60,261 bases of DNA, taken from assembly GCA_002358345.1 (NCBI GenBank), contig DEOR01000024.1, positions 1 through 60,261 of the forward strand. Reading direction: 5' to 3'. The translations under genes were made by a program, and so were the position numbers. The notes under the pieces were generated by a model that was not told the DNA's origin, did not search any database, and saw nothing but the letters and a program-made list of their open reading frames with translations. How positions within the stretch are numbered: the stretch's first letter is position 1; every line of letters starts with the position of its first letter. Below, piece by piece: positions 26,989 through 34,921 of this stretch. The DNA comes from Proteobacteria bacterium UBA3413 (GTDB lineage: Bacteria; Pseudomonadota; Gammaproteobacteria; Magnimaribacterales; D2472).

Positions 26989-28005
26989 ATGGAAGTGTAT
27001 GAAGTGGGAGGTTGTGTTCGCGATGAATTAATGGGTGTCAAGCCCAAGGATAGGGACTGGGTTGTGGTAAATTCTAGCCCTAGTGAGATGAAGAAAAAAG
27101 GATTTAAACCTATCGGCAAAGATTTTCCTGTCTTTCTTCATCCCACCACGAATGAAGAATATGCTTTAGCTCGGACAGAAAAGAAATCTGGCATAGGGTA
27201 TAAAGATTTTATCTTTTATTTTGATAAAAATGTTACCTTGGAAGAAGACCTTCAAAGGCGCGATCTCACAATTAATGCCATAGCCAAAGATGCAAATGGT
27301 TTGATTATTGATCCATTTGGGGGCATACGGGATATTAAAGAGAAGATATTTCGTCATACATCTAGTGCCTTTGCTGAAGATCCTTTAAGAGCTCTGCGAC
27401 TCGCAAGATTTAAATCATACCCTCATCTTAGTGAATTCATAACAGCAACAAAAACAACAAAGCTGATTCAAGATATTGTCCATTCTGGTGAGCTCTCATC
27501 CCTGTCGGCTGATAGAGTTTGGATGGAGGTGAGCAAAGCTCTGTCCAATCTGAACACTGAAAAATTTTTTGAAAGCTTGTTAGAGCATGGGCTGCTCAAG
27601 CCATGGTTTATAGGGCTAGAAGCAGTCAGCCAAGATGGTTCTTGCCCAGAACATAAATGGGCAGAAATTCAAAGAGTAAATAATTTTTCACTTTGCAAAG
27701 AACTTCCCATACCCAACTCTTTTAAGAGAGCGGTTGATTTATTGCAATTAATTTTAAGACTCATTCAATGCTCGGAATTTGATGGCAAGCTCAGGCTGAT
27801 TGAAAGTTTAAATTTTCCAAGAAATAATCAAGAGCTTGAAGCATTATTTAATTTACCGGCCTTTCAAGAGCACGTAAAAATTTTAAGAGCAATTAAAAAT
27901 GCTGTGCTCAATATTGATTTTACTCAACTAGCAGATATTCCTAATCATGCAGTATCGGAAAAAAAACAATTCCTTTATCATGAAGCTCTGAAATCTATCA
28001 TATGA
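26989..28005 (+). CDS. cca: CCA-adding tRNA nucleotidyltransferase
   Basis: 338 residues. Class II nucleotidyltransferase: YEVGGCVRDELMG, the metal-binding DRD in KPKDRDWVVV, DFPVFLHPTTNEEYALARTE, EEDLQRRDLTINAIA and EDPLRALRLARF. Adds or repairs the 3' CCA of tRNAs, although both tRNA genes in this window encode CCA. The C-terminal HD phosphohydrolase domain of E. coli Cca (412 residues) is absent. One base separates it from apaH; ATGA couples it to the next SDR. Confidence 0.94.
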   Translation: MEVYEVGGCVRDELMGVKPKDRDWVVVNSSPSEMKKKGFKPIGKDFPVFLHPTTNEEYALARTEKKSGIGYKDFIFYFDKNVTLEEDLQRRDLTINAIAKDANGLIIDPFGGIRDIKEKIFRHTSSAFAEDPLRALRLARFKSYPHLSEFITATKTTKLIQDIVHSGELSSLSADRVWMEVSKALSNLNTEKFFESLLEHGLLKPWFIGLEAVSQDGSCPEHKWAEIQRVNNFSLCKELPIPNSFKRAVDLLQLILRLIQCSEFDGKLRLIESLNFPRNNQELEALFNLPAFQEHVKILRAIKNAVLNIDFTQLADIPNHAVSEKKQFLYHEALKSII

Positions 28006-28727
28006 ATAAAGTTATTTTAATTACGGGCGCCGCCAAAAGAATTGGCAAAGAGATTGCTAAAGAGTTTTTTCGCGGCGGTGCAAACGTTATTATTCATTTT
28101 AACCGCTCTGAGAGAGATGCTGTTTATTTGTGCGATGAGCTCAATGCTATCAGAGAAAACAGTGCTGTATGTATTCAAGCAAACTTAGATCACTCCAATG
28201 AGATAGAGTTACTTGCACAGAATGCCTTGGCAGCTTTTGGAAGAATTGATGGCCTAGTAAACAATGCCTCGACCTTTTACCCAACCCCAATGGGAAGCTT
28301 TACCACTGAAGACTGGGATGCCTTAATGGGCAGTAATTTAAAAGCACCATTATTTTTAATTCAAGAGTTGTGCCAGGAGCTAAAAAAACAATCTGGTTTT
28401 ATCATTAACGTGACGGACATTAATATTCATCGCTCTATTTCAAATCATTCGATTTATCTTGCTGCAAAATCTGGGCTAAGTAGTATCACCCAATCACTTG
28501 CAAAAGATTTAGCCCCTGAGATTCGAGTAAATGCAATTGCGCCAGGCGCAATACTAGAGCCGCCTCATAAAACATGGTCAGATGAAGAAAAAAATAATAT
28601 CTTGAAGGCCGTGCCTTTAAAAAAAATGGGGACAGAGAGTGATATAGCAAAAGCTGCTTTGTTCTTAGCTGAGGCTCAATACATCACTGGGCAAACTCTA
28701 AATATAGATGGAGGGAAATCACTCTAA
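28002..28727 (+). CDS. pteridine reductase-like SDR (FolM/PTR1 type)
   Basis: 241 residues. The glycine motif is TGAAKRIGKEIA, with Arg where most SDRs have Gly, as in pteridine reductases. In the active site Asp replaces the usual Ser (INVTDINIHR), 13 residues before Tyr of SIYLAAK, the arrangement of PTR1. It likely reduces dihydrofolate or dihydromonapterin with NADPH. The folate genes folB and folK lie about 1.5 kb away on the other strand, supporting a pterin role. Coupled to cca (ATGA); its TAA overlaps the next ATG. Confidence 0.84.
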   Translation: MNKVILITGAAKRIGKEIAKEFFRGGANVIIHFNRSERDAVYLCDELNAIRENSAVCIQANLDHSNEIELLAQNALAAFGRIDGLVNNASTFYPTPMGSFTTEDWDALMGSNLKAPLFLIQELCQELKKQSGFIINVTDINIHRSISNHSIYLAAKSGLSSITQSLAKDLAPEIRVNAIAPGAILEPPHKTWSDEEKNNILKAVPLKKMGTESDIAKAALFLAEAQYITGQTLNIDGGKSL

Positions 28728-29785
28728 TGGAAACAAAGAATCACGATGTCATTTTCTCTGGAACTAAAGACGTTGCAGAAAACTTAAAATTTGATGAGTC
28801 TAAACTTCAAGAATGGCTTGGGGATAAAATCCCTGGGACTGGAAAAATTCTTCAAGTCTCTCAATTTAAAGGCGGGCAATCAAACCCTACTTATAAAATT
28901 CTAACTGAAAAGAAAAATTTTGTGCTTAGAAGAAAGCCTCCTGGGGAACTTCTTAAATCAGCTCATGCAGTTGATCGAGAGTATAAAGTAATCACCGCCC
29001 TTCAAAATACAGAAGTTCCTGTTCCAAAAACTTATGGCTTATGTGAAGACCGGGATGTCATAGGCACTGAATTTTTTGTGATGGATTTTCTAGACGGGAA
29101 TATTTATTGGGATCTTATGCTGGCAGATAAATCTCCGGCGGAAAGACGATCCATTTATCTCAGTAAAAATAAAGTTATCGCTGAGCTACACAAAGTGAAC
29201 TATCAAGCGGTTGGTCTTTCAGATTACGGAAAGCCTGGGAACTATGTAGCCAGACAGGTCTCTCGTTGGACTAAGCAGTATCTTACCTCCCAAACCGAAG
29301 AAATCCCAGCAATGAATCGATTGATTGATTGGCTGCCAAACAACATACCTGATGATGGTGACACATGTATTGTCCATGGAGATTACCGCTTGGATAATAT
29401 GGTCTTTAATGAAGGTAATAACGTCATGGGCGTCTTGGACTGGGAACTTTCAACTCTCGGGCATCCTGTGGCAGATTTTAACTATCATTGCATTAGCTGG
29501 CGTAATATTCCTCAGCTGGCTGATGAAAAGTTCTGCAAAGAATATGGTATTCCTAGTGAGAAAGAGTATCGAGAAATGTACTCTGAAACAACGGGGAAAG
29601 ATCTCTCCAGTAACTGGGAATTTTATTATATTTTTAATATCTTTAAACTTGCTGGGATCTTACAAGGCATCATTGGCAGAGTGAGAGATGGTACTGCTGC
29701 AAGTAAACATGCTGAAGATCGCGCAAATCAGGTAACACCTCTTGCTGAAGCAGCCTGGGCTTTGGTCGAGCAAAATTATAGATAA
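28727..29785 (+). CDS. APH-family phosphotransferase (ACAD10/11 kinase-domain type)
   Basis: 352 residues. Aminoglycoside-phosphotransferase fold: FKGGQSNPTYKIL and FVLRRKPPGELLKSAHAVDREYKV in the N-lobe, VHGDYRLDNMVF catalytic loop, GVLDWELSTLGHPVADFNYH metal loop. This matches the kinase-like domain fused to acyl-CoA dehydrogenases in ACAD10/ACAD11, which in animals phosphorylates 4-hydroxyacyl-CoAs. No acyl-CoA dehydrogenase is nearby, so the substrate is only inferred. Last of the lptD run; its start overlaps the preceding stop (TAATG). Confidence 0.82.
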   Translation: METKNHDVIFSGTKDVAENLKFDESKLQEWLGDKIPGTGKILQVSQFKGGQSNPTYKILTEKKNFVLRRKPPGELLKSAHAVDREYKVITALQNTEVPVPKTYGLCEDRDVIGTEFFVMDFLDGNIYWDLMLADKSPAERRSIYLSKNKVIAELHKVNYQAVGLSDYGKPGNYVARQVSRWTKQYLTSQTEEIPAMNRLIDWLPNNIPDDGDTCIVHGDYRLDNMVFNEGNNVMGVLDWELSTLGHPVADFNYHCISWRNIPQLADEKFCKEYGIPSEKEYREMYSETTGKDLSSNWEFYYIFNIFKLAGILQGIIGRVRDGTAASKHAEDRANQVTPLAEAAWALVEQNYR

Positions 29786-29791
29786 GAAAGT

Positions 29792-30172
29792 TTAGATTAA
29801 TTCTTGAAGGGGCTCTGATACAAATTTATACTTGTGAATCTCTTCACTTTCAAAAATGATTTCATTGGTATCGTTGATCTGTAAAATAATATCAATGTCT
29901 AATGTTCGAGCACTGAATTTAGGTGCGTGCCTGTTCCGCCCTGCTGAGTTTTCAATCTCTTTGAGCTGCTGATTTAGAATATTAAAATTCATCTCACTGC
30001 TCCCAGCAACCACTAGGTTTAAAAAATCATCACCCTCAAAACCTTCCGCCGCAGTTTGATGGGTCGAAGAAATCTCAAGATCAAAGAGAAGATTGTGTAA
30101 CTCCTCAATAGCAAATTTAAGGTTGTCTGGGGCGTTGATGTTGCTCCCTAGCGATAGAAAATACTTCATCAT
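29792..30172 (-). CDS. folK: short HPPK (2-amino-4-hydroxy-6-hydroxymethyldihydropteridine diphosphokinase)
   Basis: 126 residues, about 30 shorter than E. coli HPPK. Motifs: YFLSLGSNI at the start and the Mg-binding SARTLDIDIIL; the pterin region DFLNLVVAGS is present. The C-terminal part that follows the DLDI motif in longer enzymes is reduced. Pyrophosphorylates the pterin before dihydropteroate synthase. Either of two adjacent ATGs (30172, 30169) may start it; it follows folB directly. It ends 6 bases from the convergent APH gene. The frame is intact, so I do not call it a pseudogene. Confidence 0.88.
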   Translation of the reverse strand: MMKYFLSLGSNINAPDNLKFAIEELHNLLFDLEISSTHQTAAEGFEGDDFLNLVVAGSSEMNFNILNQQLKEIENSAGRNRHAPKFSARTLDIDIILQINDTNEIIFESEEIHKYKFVSEPLQELI

Positions 30173-30519
30173 TATCGATGGATGATAATGCCGACATCAT
30201 CAGCATGCCTGAGAGCTCCAGGCTTGGAAACTCTAAGCCTCAAAGAGGAAACTCCATGTTCCTTTTTTACTAATGCCGCGATGCCTTCTGCAAGGGTTTC
30301 TTGGAGTTGAAAGCTAGATGATTCAACGTATGCGATAATCGCTTTAGTGATGGCTTTGTAATCAAAGGTATCTTCGATAGCATCAGTTTCTGCAGCTTTT
30401 TTAGAGTTGAGTGCTATCTCTAAATCAATGCTAATTTCCTGTCGAACCTTTCTCTCCCAGCCAAAAATACCAATAATTGCTTGAACTTTAAGATTGCTAA
30501 TGTAGATTCTATCTTCCAT
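30172..30519 (-). CDS. folB: dihydroneopterin aldolase
   Basis: 115 residues from ATG 30519, which overlaps the tsaD stop as TGATG; a GTG three bases earlier is possible. Motifs: IYISNLKVQAIIGIFGWERKV, DYKAITKAI, and the C-terminal LRVSKPGALRHADDVGI with the catalytic Lys region. Makes 6-hydroxymethyl-dihydropterin for folate. Works just before FolK, the next gene. Confidence 0.93.
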   Translation of the reverse strand: MEDRIYISNLKVQAIIGIFGWERKVRQEISIDLEIALNSKKAAETDAIEDTFDYKAITKAIIAYVESSSFQLQETLAEGIAALVKKEHGVSSLRLRVSKPGALRHADDVGIIIHR

Positions 30520-31520
30520 CACTTATGCAGCCCCAAAGGCCATCTTGGCCTGGCGCACGAAACTAGGCTGTGGGTTGCTTCATGGGCTTTCAAACTTCCA
30601 AGATAGGCGATCATTGCAGCATTATCTGTGCAATGGGCTAATGGTGGGTACAAAACATTAATGTTTAATCCTGCCCTTAAATTTGAGATTTTATCTCTTA
30701 GCATTTTATTTGCAGCCACTCCGCCAGCTAAAATAATTGATTCCCTTCCAGTGCCCTCAAGAGCATTGGAAATTTTTTGAACTAAAACTTCAGTTGCGGC
30801 ATGCTGAAATGATGCTGCAATATCAGCTTGAATTTCTGAAGTCATTTCTGTTAGATCTTGAACCGCATAGAGCACTGCTGTTTTTAGGCCGCTAAAACTA
30901 AAATCATAATCTGAGCTGTGCAGCATGGGTTGTGGAAAATTAAATTTCTTTGGGTCGCCATGCTTTGCAATTTTTTCAATTTCAGGGCCTCCGGGATAGC
31001 CAAGACCGATAAGCTTTGCAACTTTATCAAAAGCCTCTCCTACTGCATCATCCCTCGACTGCCCTAAAATTTTATATTCATTCAGACCCTGAACATCAAT
31101 GATCAGCGAATGTCCTCCAGAAACAAGTAGCGTTAAAAATGGAAACTCTACCTGCTCTCCACCCAAGAAAGGTGCCATCAAGTGTGCCTCAAGATGGTTA
31201 ACAGGAATCAAAGGTTTGTTCAGAGCAATCGCCAAGCCTTGCGCAAAATTTTCTCCGATTAAAAGCGCTCCCAAAAGACCAGGACCAGCTGTATAAGCTA
31301 CATGGTCTATTGATTCTGGATCAATTGAGCCTAAAGCATGCTTATAAATTTGAATAATTTTTTTGCAGTGGTCCCTAGAAGCTAGCTCAGGTATCACTCC
31401 ACCATACTCACTATGCAAGTCAATTTGCGAAAAAACTGATTCGCCAATTAAACCTTTTTCTGAATCAAACAAGGCAACTGCAGTCTCATCGCAAGAAGTT
31501 TCAATGCCAAGGGTAATCAT
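30519..31520 (-). CDS. tsaD: tRNA N6-threonylcarbamoyladenosine transferase TsaD
   Basis: 333 residues, usual size. Motifs: LGIETSCDETAVAL, GPGLLGALLIG, the iron-binding HxxxH in VNHLEAH, LLVSGGHSLI, GEAFDKVAKLIGLGYPGGP and a late HCTDNAAMIA. Transfers threonylcarbamoyl to A37 of ANN-decoding tRNAs, including the Ile tRNA in this window. Divergent from rpsU over 50 bases, as in E. coli. Followed by folB and folK. Confidence 0.96.
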   Translation of the reverse strand: MITLGIETSCDETAVALFDSEKGLIGESVFSQIDLHSEYGGVIPELASRDHCKKIIQIYKHALGSIDPESIDHVAYTAGPGLLGALLIGENFAQGLAIALNKPLIPVNHLEAHLMAPFLGGEQVEFPFLTLLVSGGHSLIIDVQGLNEYKILGQSRDDAVGEAFDKVAKLIGLGYPGGPEIEKIAKHGDPKKFNFPQPMLHSSDYDFSFSGLKTAVLYAVQDLTEMTSEIQADIAASFQHAATEVLVQKISNALEGTGRESIILAGGVAANKMLRDKISNLRAGLNINVLYPPLAHCTDNAAMIAYLGSLKAHEATHSLVSCARPRWPLGLHK

Positions 31521-31570
31521 AAAAAAAATTTTGCATTCGGGCTATAAAAAGAATAAACTACTCAGCAATT

Positions 31571-31789
31571 ATGCCTTCAATAATAATAAAAGAAACCGAA
31601 TATTTTGACGTTGGACTTCGAAAGTTTAAGCGCGCTTGTGAAAAAGCTGCCATTGTTCCGGAGATTAGAGCAAGAGAATTTTACGAAAAACCAACAGAAG
31701 TAAGAAAAAGAAAAATGGCTGCAGCGATCAAGCGTGCCCATAAAACTAATAGAAAATTTAGTTTCCCAAGACAAAGATCCTATCGCTAA
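31571..31789 (+). CDS. rpsU: 30S ribosomal protein S21
   Basis: 72 residues: basic, with IIIKETEYFDVGLRKFKRACEKA and REFYEKPTEVRKRKM, diagnostic for bS21. Divergent from tsaD; yqeY begins one base after its stop. In most gammaproteobacteria rpsU leads directly into dnaG-rpoD; here those lie near 2-6 kb in the window on the opposite strand. Confidence 0.95.
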   Translation: MPSIIIKETEYFDVGLRKFKRACEKAAIVPEIRAREFYEKPTEVRKRKMAAAIKRAHKTNRKFSFPRQRSYR

Positions 31790-31790
31790 T

Positions 31791-32234
31791 TTGTCTCTTC
31801 TAGACACCATTAATCAAGACCTCAAAACTGCAATGATCAGCAAAGAAGTAGTTGCGCGAGATACTATTAGAATGCTGCTCTCTGAAATCAAAAAATATGA
31901 AATTGATGAAAGAGAAGAAGCAACCGATCCCATCATCTTGGCCCTCATTAACAAAAACGTAAAACAACGCAGAGATTCAATCGAACAATTTAAAAATGGT
32001 GGAAGAGCAGATCTCGTAACCAAAGAGGAAGAGCAGCTCAAAGTTATTTTGCAGTATTTACCTCAACAACTCTCTGTCGATGAGATCAAAGCAATTGTCC
32101 AGCAAGGTATTGATGAGATATCAGCACAAACAATGCAAGACATGGGCAAACTAATGGCTCTATTAAAGCCTCAATTAGAAGGCAAGGCTGACATGTCTGT
32201 TGTCAGCGCTGCGGTCAAAGAGCTTTTAAATTAG
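31791..32234 (+). CDS. yqeY: GatB/YqeY domain-containing protein
   Basis: 147 residues if started at TTG 31791, one base after the rpsU stop; this gives the family-typical beginning (M)SLLDTINQDLKTAM. An open frame begins 57 bases earlier with ATG inside rpsU but its extra residues do not fit. Contains IRMLLSEIKKYEIDE, EEEQLKVILQYLPQQLS and MGKLMALLKPQLEGKADM. Related to the tRNA-binding tail domain of GatB; exact role unclear. The rpsU-yqeY pair is widely conserved. Confidence 0.87.
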   Translation: MSLLDTINQDLKTAMISKEVVARDTIRMLLSEIKKYEIDEREEATDPIILALINKNVKQRRDSIEQFKNGGRADLVTKEEEQLKVILQYLPQQLSVDEIKAIVQQGIDEISAQTMQDMGKLMALLKPQLEGKADMSVVSAAVKELLN

Positions 32235-32241
32235 ACTAAGT

Positions 32242-33483
32242 TTAATGCTTGTAAGCCGACGGCTTATTCTCCTTATTTGTATATCGCTCAGTTAGCCTAG
32301 TTGCTCTTGAGCTTAGGTCTTGAGCTTGACCTGCAATAAAAACAAATTCTGGAAAAGAGGATGGTTCCAATGGATCGGCATTCCATACAACTATATCTGC
32401 TATCTTGCCTTGAGCAATCGTACCTCGAGCACCTAAATTAAAAGTCTCAGCAACTGTTTGAGTCATCCCTTGAATGGCAGTCTCATAAGACATTCCGTAG
32501 GCCACAGCATTACCTGAGCCTTGTCTCATCAAATGATAGTTATGACTCCTTTGAGTGCTGAACATAATCTTAATGCCTGCTTCATCTAAAACTTTTCCAA
32601 GCATAAGGCTAGAGCCTAACTCATCAAAAGAATCTGGAATATTATCCATGGGGTCTATAATAACGGGAATCTTACTAGCCTTCAGTTGATTGATCACCAA
32701 AGGAGCTTCCTCCACACTTGCTAGGACTAAATTTAGCCCATATTTTTTCTTTAATGCTATTGCTTGAAGAATATCCACTGCGCGATTGGTCTCCAGCACA
32801 AAAGGTAAATTATCATCAACCAGTCTTTTTAAGGCTAGGATATCCTGAGCTTGAAGCTCTAATTGATCTGCTAGGCGCATCTCTAACACCTCTTCTATTG
32901 GCATGGCCGACGCTTTCTGACCGAGCTCTAGCAGAGATTCAAGCACTGACAATGTTTCTGCTCTTGAGCCATAGGATGACCCCATGCGTCCAAACATTGC
33001 AATATCTTTGAGACCCTTGATTTCAAGACTCCCATCTAAAACAAAATAAGATGCCAAGCCAAACAATGGAAATGATGAGGACCCGGGTGAAGTAATAGCA
33101 CTAGTCACTCCATTGCTTCTGTTCCATGGAATCCCTGTGGAATGGGGGTTGAAGGCATTGAAAATACTAAAGCCTGCCTTCAGAACATCTGACTCATCAT
33201 CTCTGGTTACATCAAGCGCATTAATTTCTACGATGCCCAAATTACTCATTGGAGAAATTAAACCCGGCGTGACTGGCAAGCCATTCAGCTCGATAACTTC
33301 AGTTGTGCCATTGATGGCAAGATTATTTCCAACACGTGAAATGGTATTTCCTGTGATGAGAATGTCTTGAATCTGCGCACCCTCTCCGTTACCAGAATGC
33401 ACCATGCCACCCTTAAGCAGCAAAGATTGTGTGAAAGCATTTAAAGAAAAAAGTAAGAATAAAGATAAAAATAAATATTTCAT
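32242..33483 (-). CDS. exported amidohydrolase-like protein without metal ligands
   Basis: 413 residues with a signal peptide (hydrophobic 4-14, ending FTQS). Amidohydrolase superfamily layout (beta-sandwich start MVHSGNGEGAQIQDILI, TIAQGKIADIVVWNADP at the end), but the metal-binding His-x-His after GLPVTPGLI reads SPMSN, and the late catalytic Asp region reads STQRSHNYH. It therefore probably has no hydrolase activity of its own and may pair with the intact amidohydrolase encoded one base upstream. Confidence 0.82.
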   Translation of the reverse strand: MKYLFLSLFLLFSLNAFTQSLLLKGGMVHSGNGEGAQIQDILITGNTISRVGNNLAINGTTEVIELNGLPVTPGLISPMSNLGIVEINALDVTRDDESDVLKAGFSIFNAFNPHSTGIPWNRSNGVTSAITSPGSSSFPLFGLASYFVLDGSLEIKGLKDIAMFGRMGSSYGSRAETLSVLESLLELGQKASAMPIEEVLEMRLADQLELQAQDILALKRLVDDNLPFVLETNRAVDILQAIALKKKYGLNLVLASVEEAPLVINQLKASKIPVIIDPMDNIPDSFDELGSSLMLGKVLDEAGIKIMFSTQRSHNYHLMRQGSGNAVAYGMSYETAIQGMTQTVAETFNLGARGTIAQGKIADIVVWNADPLEPSSFPEFVFIAGQAQDLSSRATRLTERYTNKENKPSAYKH

Positions 33484-33484
33484 A

Positions 33485-34870
33485 TTATTGCGCCCTGATT
33501 GTTTGAGGCTGAATTATGCCTAGATCAAAATCTGTTACTGGTTGAGCTTTGGGATCATTCATATCGAATGCTAGGGCGCCATCAACAAGAACTTGCTGTG
33601 CACGAGCATAAACACTAAAGGGGTTGTGAGTCCAAAGAACAATATCCGCATCTTTGCCGGGCTCAATGCTTCCAGTTGCCTCTATGACTCCTGCAGCTTT
33701 TGCTGGATTGCTTGTAATCCACCTCATGGCGTGGGCCTTGGAGATATCAAAACCAGCTCGATTACCAGCCGCCATAGCTTTAGCGGCCTCTTGATTCAAG
33801 TGCTGAATTCCAACTTCATCATCAGAATGAACAATCGCACACCCTGTGCCATTTCGCGCTTGATCTATAATTGCAATATTTGCAGGCACCATGTCATAAG
33901 CTTCATGTTTAAAGCCCCACCAATCTGCCCACATTGCTGCGCAGATCCCCTCATCTGCTAATAAATCAGCAATCTTGTATGCCTCGACAGCATGATGAAA
34001 GGTAGTAATTTTATAATCAAACTCTTTTGATAGCTCTACCATCATGGCCATTTCTTCTGCTCGATAGCAATGATTCTGAATTAAAATCTCTCCATCTAGT
34101 ACACCCACCAAAGTATCCATAGCAAGATCGCGCTTTGGATGCTTATCAGAATCTGTGTCTTGCATTCCATCTCGATAATCAGCTGCATCAATCCATGCGC
34201 TTCTGTAGCCTGCCATATTACCCATTCTAGTTGCTGGAGATTGCCTTCTATTGCCGTAAACTCTTTTTGGATTTTCGCCGCAAGCCATTTTTAATGAATG
34301 TGGGGCATTGGGGAATTTCATAGCTTGAATGGTATTCTTTGAAATGTTTTTAAATGTCGCCCCCCTTCCACCAAATAGATTAGCCGAACCAGGTAATACA
34401 TGAAATGAAGTCACCCCACCTTTTAACGCTAATGCAAACTGAGGGTCTTGAGTCCAAATTGAATGCTCGGCCCAAACCTCGGCTGTAACAGGTGACGTAG
34501 CCTCATTGCCGTCCGAACTGGTGCTAACACCAGGCGCTGAATAAACCCCCATATGAGAATGTATATCAATAATCCCAGGTGTAATCCATTGCCCAGTAGC
34601 ATCAATAACATTAATGCCGGATTGAGCAAGAGATTGACCCATTTCTACAATTTTTCCATCAGCAATGAGTAAATCATAGTCTAAGAATTCACCGCCCAGG
34701 CCGTCATAGATATTCGCAGATTTATATAAAATGGGTTGGGATTGCATTGGTTCATAGGTTGAAGCAAATGATTTGTTCTGACTTTTAGTTGTTTCACTCA
34801 AAGACTCATCTAGATCTGAGCAACCCAGGATTAGCAAAAGTGGTACCGATAAAAGTGAAATATTTTTCAT
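33485..34870 (-). CDS. amidohydrolase lipoprotein (imidazolonepropionase-like)
   Basis: 461 residues. N-terminal lipoprotein signal with lipobox LILGC (Cys near 17). Metal-site residues are present: IDIHSHMG (HxH), further His in TTFHHAVEA, and Asp in IVHSDDEVG. The ending SIEPGKDADIVLWTHNPF is typical of the COG1228 amidohydrolases. Likely a periplasmic hydrolase of a cyclic amide or dipeptide-like compound; substrate unknown. Its ATG has GAGGAAAAT upstream. The paired degenerate homologue follows after one base. Confidence 0.85.
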   Translation of the reverse strand: MKNISLLSVPLLLILGCSDLDESLSETTKSQNKSFASTYEPMQSQPILYKSANIYDGLGGEFLDYDLLIADGKIVEMGQSLAQSGINVIDATGQWITPGIIDIHSHMGVYSAPGVSTSSDGNEATSPVTAEVWAEHSIWTQDPQFALALKGGVTSFHVLPGSANLFGGRGATFKNISKNTIQAMKFPNAPHSLKMACGENPKRVYGNRRQSPATRMGNMAGYRSAWIDAADYRDGMQDTDSDKHPKRDLAMDTLVGVLDGEILIQNHCYRAEEMAMMVELSKEFDYKITTFHHAVEAYKIADLLADEGICAAMWADWWGFKHEAYDMVPANIAIIDQARNGTGCAIVHSDDEVGIQHLNQEAAKAMAAGNRAGFDISKAHAMRWITSNPAKAAGVIEATGSIEPGKDADIVLWTHNPFSVYARAQQVLVDGALAFDMNDPKAQPVTDFDLGIIQPQTIRAQ

Positions 34871-34893
34871 AATAGATTTTCCTCGCTTTGAGA

Positions 34894-34899
34894 ATTATA
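34894..34899 (-). promoter_or_regulatory. candidate -10 of the amidohydrolase pair
   Basis: Perfect TATAAT on the minus strand, giving a leader of about 17 bases that contains GAGGAAAAT before the ATG at 34870. No good -35 at normal spacing. It sits 16 bases from the opposite-strand TATAAT of rph. Confidence 0.4.
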
Positions 34900-34915
34900 A
34901 AGCCATTTAAAGAGA

Positions 34916-34921
34916 TATAAT
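34916..34921 (+). promoter_or_regulatory. candidate -10 directly before rph
   Basis: Perfect TATAAT that abuts the first rph ATG (34922). The predicted transcript start is 34928, the A of the second in-frame ATG, so rph may be leaderless. The nearest TTGAGA (34888-34893) is 22 bases away, too far for a normal -35. Confidence 0.35.

Noticed and set aside
29792..30172. folK as a truncated pseudogene
   Set aside because: The frame is intact, catalytic RTLDIDI is present and the gene is coupled to folB; it looks like a naturally short form.
32252..32266. Palindrome TAAGCC-GAC-GGCTTA as a terminator between yqeY and the amidohydrolase gene
   Set aside because: It is inside the last codons of the amidohydrolase and has no T-run on either side.
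32718..33961. Plus-strand open frames of 85-122 codons inside the amidohydrolase genes
   Set aside because: They lie opposite clear family motifs, have no ribosome binding sites, and no recognisable protein pattern.
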